DNA of 64,000 nucleotides, taken from contig NZ_FCOC02000020.1 of the NCBI RefSeq assembly GCF_001544455.2, forward strand, positions 1 to 64,000, given 5' to 3'. This DNA is from Caballeronia sordidicola (lineage in GTDB: Bacteria; Pseudomonadota; Gammaproteobacteria; Burkholderiales; Burkholderiaceae). The notes beneath the pieces are model-generated. The model ran no database searches. It saw nothing but the letters and a program-made list of their open reading frames with translations, and was not told where the DNA came from. A program made the translations under genes and the position numbers. Positions within the stretch are counted from its first letter, which is position 1. Each line of letters begins with the position of its first letter. Shown in pieces: positions 59,076-64,000 of this stretch.

Positions 59076-60229
59076 CGCAGCCAGATGTCAAAAGCTGCCA
59101 CCAGATTGCGCGCGATCTTGAAGCACGTCAGCGGCGCCGATCCTTCCGCCTTGTTGTTCACCGCAATCACCACAGGCTGCCCCGCGAGCGCATAACGCAG
59201 CGCAAGTTCGGCGAGCGCTTCGTGCGTGTCGGGATCTTCATCGACGAGTTTGTCGAACGGCTCGTACTTCGCTTTCGCCTGCTCGTACTTGAAGCCGCCA
59301 TGCAGGCTCCAACGGACGATCAGCGGTCCGAGTCCACCTTCATCAAGTAGCGCGAGCGCCTTCGCCTGACGCCGTGGATCGGGCATGCGCGCGTGGATGC
59401 CGACGCAATAGCGTACGTTTGCATCGCGCAGGACGCGGATAAAACGCGGTGTCAGCATGATGGCGTCGCGCAGTTCCACGGCGTAACAGCTTTCGCCGGG
59501 CAACGGCGGCAACGCGTTCAGGAATGCGGCAAGGCGCTCGAGGAACGTGGTTGGATCGACGATCAGCGCATCGGGCAGCGGTGGAATCTGGAACACGAGC
59601 GCGCCCGCCTTTTCGCCGAGGCCGGCAATGCACGGCGTGACGAATTCACTAATGGCGATGCGTGCGTCGAGGAACGCCGGGTTGTCGCCGGCGGGTACGC
59701 CTTTGTCGCCGCGGACGGTGGCGTCGGTGACCGAGGCGGGCGCTTTGACAATGAAGCGGAAATGCGCCGGAACCTGAGCGGCGTAGCGCGCGTAGTCGGC
59801 TACGGAGAGCGGCCCGTAAAACGAACGGTCTATGGATACACACCGCAAGAGCGGATGTGCGCCGAGCGCGTTGAGGCCATCGCGGGAAAGCTTGGCTGAC
59901 GAATAGTCGTCCCCATACACAATGTCGCGCCAGCCCGGAAACGACCACGTCGATGTGCCAATGTGAACCTTCGCCGGAAGCGCTTCCGCGAGCGTATGAA
60001 GTTCGGGCGACGCAAGCGCGGGCAAAACGCCGCCGCGCGATTTCGTACGAGGAGAAGCGCGAGAGTACGCCGGTTCGGGTTCCACAACGCCGCCAAACAA
60101 ATCGACCTGAACAGCGGACGAATCGAAATCGCCCGCGTCCGGTTCATCACCGGACGCGGGTTCATGGAAAGCGGCGGAATCGTGCGCTGAACTCAGAGCG
60201 ATTTTTCGTAGATATACCGGCGCGACCAC
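59066..60229 (-). CDS. DUF72 (YecE-like) protein
   Basis: A protein of up to 387 residues with a TIM-barrel DUF72 domain from about residue 85 (VHIGTSTWSFPGW and DYARYAAQVPAHFRFIVKAPA). The end carries RWSLHGGFKYEQAK and GQPVVIAVNNKAEGSAPLT, the typical C-terminal motifs. The function of the family is unknown; a link to nucleic-acid or metabolite repair has been suggested. The only early in-frame start is GTG at 60229, which overlaps the end of cfa by 37 bases. The first 80 residues look unstructured, so the true start may be later. Confidence 0.8.
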   Translation of the reverse strand: MVAPVYLRKIALSSAHDSAAFHEPASGDEPDAGDFDSSAVQVDLFGGVVEPEPAYSRASPRTKSRGGVLPALASPELHTLAEALPAKVHIGTSTWSFPGWRDIVYGDDYSSAKLSRDGLNALGAHPLLRCVSIDRSFYGPLSVADYARYAAQVPAHFRFIVKAPASVTDATVRGDKGVPAGDNPAFLDARIAISEFVTPCIAGLGEKAGALVFQIPPLPDALIVDPTTFLERLAAFLNALPPLPGESCYAVELRDAIMLTPRFIRVLRDANVRYCVGIHARMPDPRRQAKALALLDEGGLGPLIVRWSLHGGFKYEQAKAKYEPFDKLVDEDPDTHEALAELALRYALAGQPVVIAVNNKAEGSAPLTCFKIARNLVAAFDIWLRKK

Positions 60230-61407
60230 GGCAGCGTTTTCGCACTGCGCCCGGCCTTGCGGCAGACGATCTGATAGATCGAGACGTCGTCATTTTCGAA
60301 CGCGTAGGCGCAGCCCGCAAGGTACACGCGCCAGATGCGGAATTTTTCATCGTCCACAAGCGTCTTCGCCTTCTGCGCGTTCGCCTCGAAATTTTCGGCC
60401 CAGATGTCGAGCGTGCGCGCGTAATGGCGGCGCAGGCTTTCCACGTCCACGGCTTCCAGGCCGCCTTCCTGCAGCGCTTCGAGCGCGAGCCCGATATGCG
60501 GCAACTCGCCGTCCGGGAACACGTATCTATCGATGAACTCGCCGCCGCCCAACGCCGTCTCGCCACTGTTGAAGTCGGTCGACGTGATGCCGTGGTTCAT
60601 CGCAATGCCGTCGTCGACCAACAGTTCGCGGACCTTGGCAAAGTAGCCCGGCAGGTTCTTGCGGCCGACGTGCTCGAACATGCCGACGCTCGTGATCCGG
60701 TCGAACTGGCCCTGCACGTCGCGATAATCCTGCAGCCGGATCTCGATCTTGTCTTCGAGGCCCGCGTCCTTCACGCGCTTGGTGGCGAGGTCGAACTGGT
60801 TCTGCGAGAGGGTGACGCCCACGCACTGCGCGCCGAATTTCTGCGCTGCACGCAGGACGAGCGCGCCCCAGCCGCAGCCAATGTCGAGCAGGCGCTGGCC
60901 CGGTTGCAACTGGATCTTGGTCAGGATGTGATCGATCTTCTTGATCTGCGCGGTGGCGAGGTCCTCGTCGCCATTCTCGAAGTACGCGCACGAGTAGACC
61001 ATGTTCTTGTCGAGCCAAAGCTCGTAGAACTCGTTCGATACATCGTAGTGGTACTGAATGGCCTTCTTGTCCGACGCCTTCGTATGATTGAAGTAACGCC
61101 GCACGCGGGCAAGCTTGCTCGCGCTGGTGACCGTGTTCTTGGCGAGGCCGTACCCAATGTTGATGATGTCGGACAGCTTGCCTTCAATGTCGATCTTGCC
61201 CTTCACATAAGCTTCACCGAGATTGTCCAGACTCGGTTCGAGCAGATAAGGCAGAGCGGTCGCGCTCTTCACGTGCAACGTAACTTGCGGCGCCGCGAAA
61301 CTTCCGAAGTCGTGTTGCTGTCCATCCCACAGTACCAGGCGGGCGGGCAGGTTTGCCCGGTCCCGGATGTCCTGCACCCACTGCGTCAGCTTTTTCTCCC
61401 AAAACAT
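60193..61407 (-). CDS. cfa: Cyclopropane-fatty-acyl-phospholipid synthase
   Basis: Transfers a methylene group from S-adenosylmethionine to unsaturated acyl chains of membrane lipids, mostly in stationary phase. The 404-residue length fits Cfa. The SAM-binding motif RLLDIGCGWGALVLRAAQKFG lies in the middle and is followed by TLSQNQ. SVGMFEHVGRKNLPGYF and DRYVFPDGELPHIG are also family hallmarks. The N-terminal lipid-binding domain is present. The DUF72 gene overlaps its end. Confidence 0.92.
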   Translation of the reverse strand: MFWEKKLTQWVQDIRDRANLPARLVLWDGQQHDFGSFAAPQVTLHVKSATALPYLLEPSLDNLGEAYVKGKIDIEGKLSDIINIGYGLAKNTVTSASKLARVRRYFNHTKASDKKAIQYHYDVSNEFYELWLDKNMVYSCAYFENGDEDLATAQIKKIDHILTKIQLQPGQRLLDIGCGWGALVLRAAQKFGAQCVGVTLSQNQFDLATKRVKDAGLEDKIEIRLQDYRDVQGQFDRITSVGMFEHVGRKNLPGYFAKVRELLVDDGIAMNHGITSTDFNSGETALGGGEFIDRYVFPDGELPHIGLALEALQEGGLEAVDVESLRRHYARTLDIWAENFEANAQKAKTLVDDEKFRIWRVYLAGCAYAFENDDVSIYQIVCRKAGRSAKTLPWSRRYIYEKSL

Positions 61408-61641
61408 GCTTGTTCTCCGCGCTCAGATGAAATTGAAGCCAAACCGGGTCGCTTGCACTGCACGTTTGCATATCGCCGCGTGATGTCTTTCCGCTTGCGC
61501 ATCAACCATTCAGACACGCCGCAACGAAACGCGATTCAACGCGGGCCGCTGGTGTCGGTTCGTCAAGAACCGGGCGAAAGGTCTGTTACTGCCAACCGAA
61601 GCAAAAACGGTTGCGAAAGCGCTTCAAGACGCCTTCAGGCG

Positions 61642-62298
61642 CTAAGGCGATAGCCGGACGATGCGCCATTGCCGGGCGTTGTCCGCTTGCTCGCGTGCAT
61701 CACGTTTATAGACGACACGGTCATGCAACCGTGACGGACGGCCCTGCCAGAATTCGATAGTGTCGGGAACGAGCCGGTATCCGCCCCAATGGGGAGGACG
61801 CGGCGGGTTGTCACCGTATTTCGCGATCAGTTCGCGCTCGCGGGCCTCTAGCACCGCGCGGCTTTCGATCACTTCACTCTGCTCCGACGCCCACGCGCCT
61901 ATTCGCGATCCAAGCGGGCGCGACGCAAAATACGCATCGCTTTCTTCCGGACTTGTTTTGACGACGGAGCCCTCGACGCGCACCTGGCGCTCGAGTTCGA
62001 TCCAGTAAAACAGCAGGCTCGCGGTGGGGTTGCTCGCGAGCTCATGGCCTTTGCGGCTGAGGTAATTCGTGAAGAATACGAACCCGCGATCGTCAACGCC
62101 CTTGATCAGCACGATGCGCGCCGAAGGCCGACCGCGTTCGTCGACGGTGGCAAGCGTCATGGTGTTGGGTTCGGGAAGTTTCGAGTCGAGCGCTTGCGCG
62201 AACCATGTTTCGAATTGCCGAATGGGATTCGGATCCACGTCGGATACGTCCAGCGATCCGACGGAATAATTCTTTCGAAGGTCAGCGAGGGTAGTCAT
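61642..62298 (-). CDS. pdxH: Pyridoxamine 5'-phosphate oxidase
   Basis: Oxidises pyridoxine or pyridoxamine 5'-phosphate to pyridoxal 5'-phosphate with FMN. The 218-residue protein has RPSARIVLIKGVDDRGFVFFTNY (FMN and substrate binding), YWIELERQVRVEG and the C-terminal RLHDRVVYKR followed by WRIVRLSP. These are the classical PdxH signatures. It is followed by a 234-base gap with no gene before cfa. It diverges from tcdA across 288 bases. Confidence 0.95.
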   Translation of the reverse strand: MTTLADLRKNYSVGSLDVSDVDPNPIRQFETWFAQALDSKLPEPNTMTLATVDERGRPSARIVLIKGVDDRGFVFFTNYLSRKGHELASNPTASLLFYWIELERQVRVEGSVVKTSPEESDAYFASRPLGSRIGAWASEQSEVIESRAVLEARERELIAKYGDNPPRPPHWGGYRLVPDTIEFWQGRPSRLHDRVVYKRDAREQADNARQWRIVRLSP

Positions 62299-62586
62299 TT
62301 TTTATGCAAGCACTTCAATCGCATTAGTATAGCCAAGGTCTGCAAATCCTGCGCTTTACGGCTAATGCCTCCTCGACCTTTATTGAGTCAGATCATGAAG
62401 CCGTGCAACAAAAATTGACGCGAACCCGGACGATTATTTTTTCATATTCCTTTCAAAAACCGGCCGTTGATTTCCGACGTCCAATCTTCGATAAGGCAGA
62501 ATACGCAATTCGGCGAATTTCTGCTCATATGCGCTTCTATCGTTGTGATAGCGCGTCAGTTCCGCCTTTTTGCCTGTGAAACGTTC

Positions 62587-63459
62587 ATGACCGCTTTTTC
62601 TGCATCTGCCGACGCTTTGAATGTTACATCCGCTGCGCCGGAGTTTGAAGCGGCCGACCGTGCCCGGCGCTTTGGCGGCGTGGCTCGCCTTTACGGGCCA
62701 GCCGGGCTTGCCGCGTTCGAACGCGCGCACGTTGCCGTGATCGGCATTGGCGGCGTAGGTTCGTGGGCGGTCGAAGCGCTGGCGCGCAATGCGATTGGCC
62801 GCTTGACGCTGATCGACCTCGACAACGTCGCCGAAAGCAACACCAACCGGCAGGTGCATGCGCTCGACGGCAATTACGGCAAGGCAAAGGTCCGCGCCAT
62901 GGCCGAGCGCATCCGGCTGATCGACCCGGATTGCCGCGTGGAGGAAGTCGAGGACTTCGTGGAGCCCGCGAATTTCGACGCGATATTGGGCGGCGGTTTC
63001 GATTTCGTCATCGACGCCATTGACAGCGTTCGTACGAAAACGGCGCTGATCGCGTGGTGCGTGGAACACAATCAGCCGCTCATTACCGTTGGCGGCGCGG
63101 GCGGACAACTCGACCCAACCCGGATTCGTATCGACGATCTTGCGCTTACGATTCAGGATCCGCTGCTCTCGAAGGTACGCGGGCAATTGCGCAAGTCGCA
63201 CGGTTTTCCGCGCGGGCCGAAGTCCAGGTTCAAGGTGAGCGCCGTGTACTCGGAGGAGCCGCTGATCTATCCGGAGGCGCCAGCCTGCGACATCAGCGAG
63301 GAAGCCGAGCACGTTGAAACCGCTCCGGGATATGCCGGGCCGGTCGGATTGAATTGCGCTGGGTTCGGTTCGAGCGTGTGCGTGACCGCCAGTTTTGGGC
63401 TGGCTGCGGTTTCATATGTGTTGAGAGAACTCGCGAAGCGGCCTGAAATTAAAGCGTGA
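62587..63459 (+). CDS. tcdA: tRNA threonylcarbamoyladenosine dehydratase
   Basis: Converts t6A37 to cyclic t6A in tRNAs that read ANN codons, using ATP. The 290-residue E1-like enzyme has the nucleotide loop GIGGVGSW (53-60), IDLDNVAESNTNRQVHAL and GFDFVIDAIDSVRTK, all typical of TcdA/CsdL. The ATG at 62587 is chosen; the open frame upstream has no family similarity. The gene is followed by a 14-base-pair stem that separates it from a convergent gene. Confidence 0.93.
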   Translation: MTAFSASADALNVTSAAPEFEAADRARRFGGVARLYGPAGLAAFERAHVAVIGIGGVGSWAVEALARNAIGRLTLIDLDNVAESNTNRQVHALDGNYGKAKVRAMAERIRLIDPDCRVEEVEDFVEPANFDAILGGGFDFVIDAIDSVRTKTALIAWCVEHNQPLITVGGAGGQLDPTRIRIDDLALTIQDPLLSKVRGQLRKSHGFPRGPKSRFKVSAVYSEEPLIYPEAPACDISEEAEHVETAPGYAGPVGLNCAGFGSSVCVTASFGLAAVSYVLRELAKRPEIKA

Positions 63460-63472
63460 AAAAGCATATAAA

Positions 63473-63512
63473 TTAATGGCCGCTTTTGCCTTTACAGGAA
63501 AGCGGCCATTAA
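63473..63512. terminator. Long hairpin between convergent tcdA and CnoX-like genes
   Basis: TTAATGGCCGCTTT (63473-63486) and AAAGCGGCCATTAA (63499-63512) pair perfectly over 14 bases with a 12-base loop. There is no long T run on the plus strand; on the minus strand the stem is followed by an A/T-rich stretch ending in five T. It probably terminates both transcripts, at least partly. Confidence 0.7.
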
Positions 63513-63594
63513 AGAATCCCAGCACGATTTAGCGGGACGCCGTTTTAAGCTGATTTAATCCATTTGAAAGAATCAGCGGTTGCACATTCATGCT

Positions 63595-64000
63595 TCAGTT
63601 CATCGCGCTGCTGAGCTTGCGTCGCCAGAACGAAACCACGTCCGGTTGATGCGCGGCCAAACCGAATACCGACAGCATGGTTTTTCGGCCGACATCGTCC
63701 ATGAAAGCCCGATCGCGCGTGACGATCGCGAATAGATGCTCCAGCGCGCCGTTATAGTCGCGGCCCGCGATCAAGCGGTTCGCCAGCGCAAAGCGGGCTT
63801 CAAGATCGTCAGGATTGGCGTTCACTGCATCGATCAAGGCGTCGGCGGGCGGCAGGCTTGCAGCGGCATCGGCGGCGTCCAGTTCTGTTTTCAGCGCGTT
63901 ATAACGGGCGTCGATTCCTTGCGTGGTCTTCGGCGACAACAGCTTGTCCTCGTCGCGCGCCTCGTCCGTGCGGCCCGCTGCCAGCAACCATTCGATCAGG
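63595..64000 (-). CDS. CnoX/YbbN-like thioredoxin-TPR chaperone, C-terminal part
   Basis: The 3' part of a gene whose start lies beyond the right edge of the window. The visible 130 or so residues carry the C-terminal TPR of CnoX (YbbN): NPDDLEARFALANRLIAGRD, YNGALEHLFAIVTRDRAFMD and GRKTMLSVFGLAAHQPDVV. CnoX protects unfolded proteins from oxidation and hands them to GroEL. The N-terminal thioredoxin domain would be off-window. The region between the hairpin and this stop codon is short and holds nothing else. Confidence 0.85.
   Translation of the reverse strand, partial: LIEWLLAAGRTDEARDEDKLLSPKTTQGIDARYNALKTELDAADAAASLPPADALIDAVNANPDDLEARFALANRLIAGRDYNGALEHLFAIVTRDRAFMDDVGRKTMLSVFGLAAHQPDVVSFWRRKLSSAMN

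Overview
This window looks like a chromosomal piece of a Burkholderiaceae betaproteobacterium, most likely Caballeronia or Paraburkholderia. The evidence is the high GC content, the gene blocks miaA-mutL, ybgC-tolQRAB-pal-cpoB and glyA-nrdR, DUF4148 and DUF883 proteins, and an interspersed hairpin repeat with CTTTGCTTCGTTTC-type ends. Genus is an inference; there is no rRNA here.

Layout. 0.2-6.1 kb: cell-wall and core genes (mpl, an esterase, an RNB ribonuclease, aroE, mtgA). 6.1-16.5 kb: a sugar-oxidation operon under an IclR regulator with its own operator, promoter and coupled leader ORF: dgoK, dgoA, two SDRs, an AraFGH-type ABC transporter, an SMP-30 lactonase and a mutarotase. Together they resemble a DeLey-Doudoroff route for D-galactose, but the sugar-acid dehydratase is absent. 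16.5-23.5 kb: pyrF and miaA-mutL, separated by a low-GC insert carrying one large ABC-ATPase with a zinc hook and PrrC/RloC-like C-terminal residues, a probable anticodon-nuclease defence gene. 23.7-29.2 kb: DedA, a small envelope group (mini-lipoprotein, NlpD-like, BamE-like), a tandem zinc-ribbon protein, a DUF4148 protein, then DUF3293, Lrp and GhrA-like genes on the minus strand.

29.6-40.3 kb: a catabolic cluster with an AA_synth-family protein, a PucR/CdaR regulator, a flavin reductase with a C-terminal extension, an aldehyde dehydrogenase, a luciferase-like monooxygenase, an alpha/beta hydrolase, a NIPSNAP protein and a quaternary-amine ABC transporter (proVWX). The enzyme set matches the known trigonelline (N-methylnicotinate) tgnABCD pathway, and the transporter class fits a betaine substrate. 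40.4-46.4 kb: tRNA-Lys(UUU) with a consensus promoter and the Tol-Pal operon. 46.5-52.4 kb: a YdfG-like SDR, glyA behind a ZTP riboswitch, nrdR, and five minor-pilin genes linked by ATGA overlaps.

52.4-64 kb: the DUF883-YqjE-DUF3318 membrane group, a 1-Cys peroxiredoxin, gcdH with a divergent IclR regulator and a perfect palindromic operator, an Lrp regulator, a second flavin reductase, msrA, a DUF72 protein, cfa, pdxH, tcdA and the cut-off 3' part of a CnoX/YbbN-like gene. No CRISPR array, integrase or intact insertion sequence was seen.
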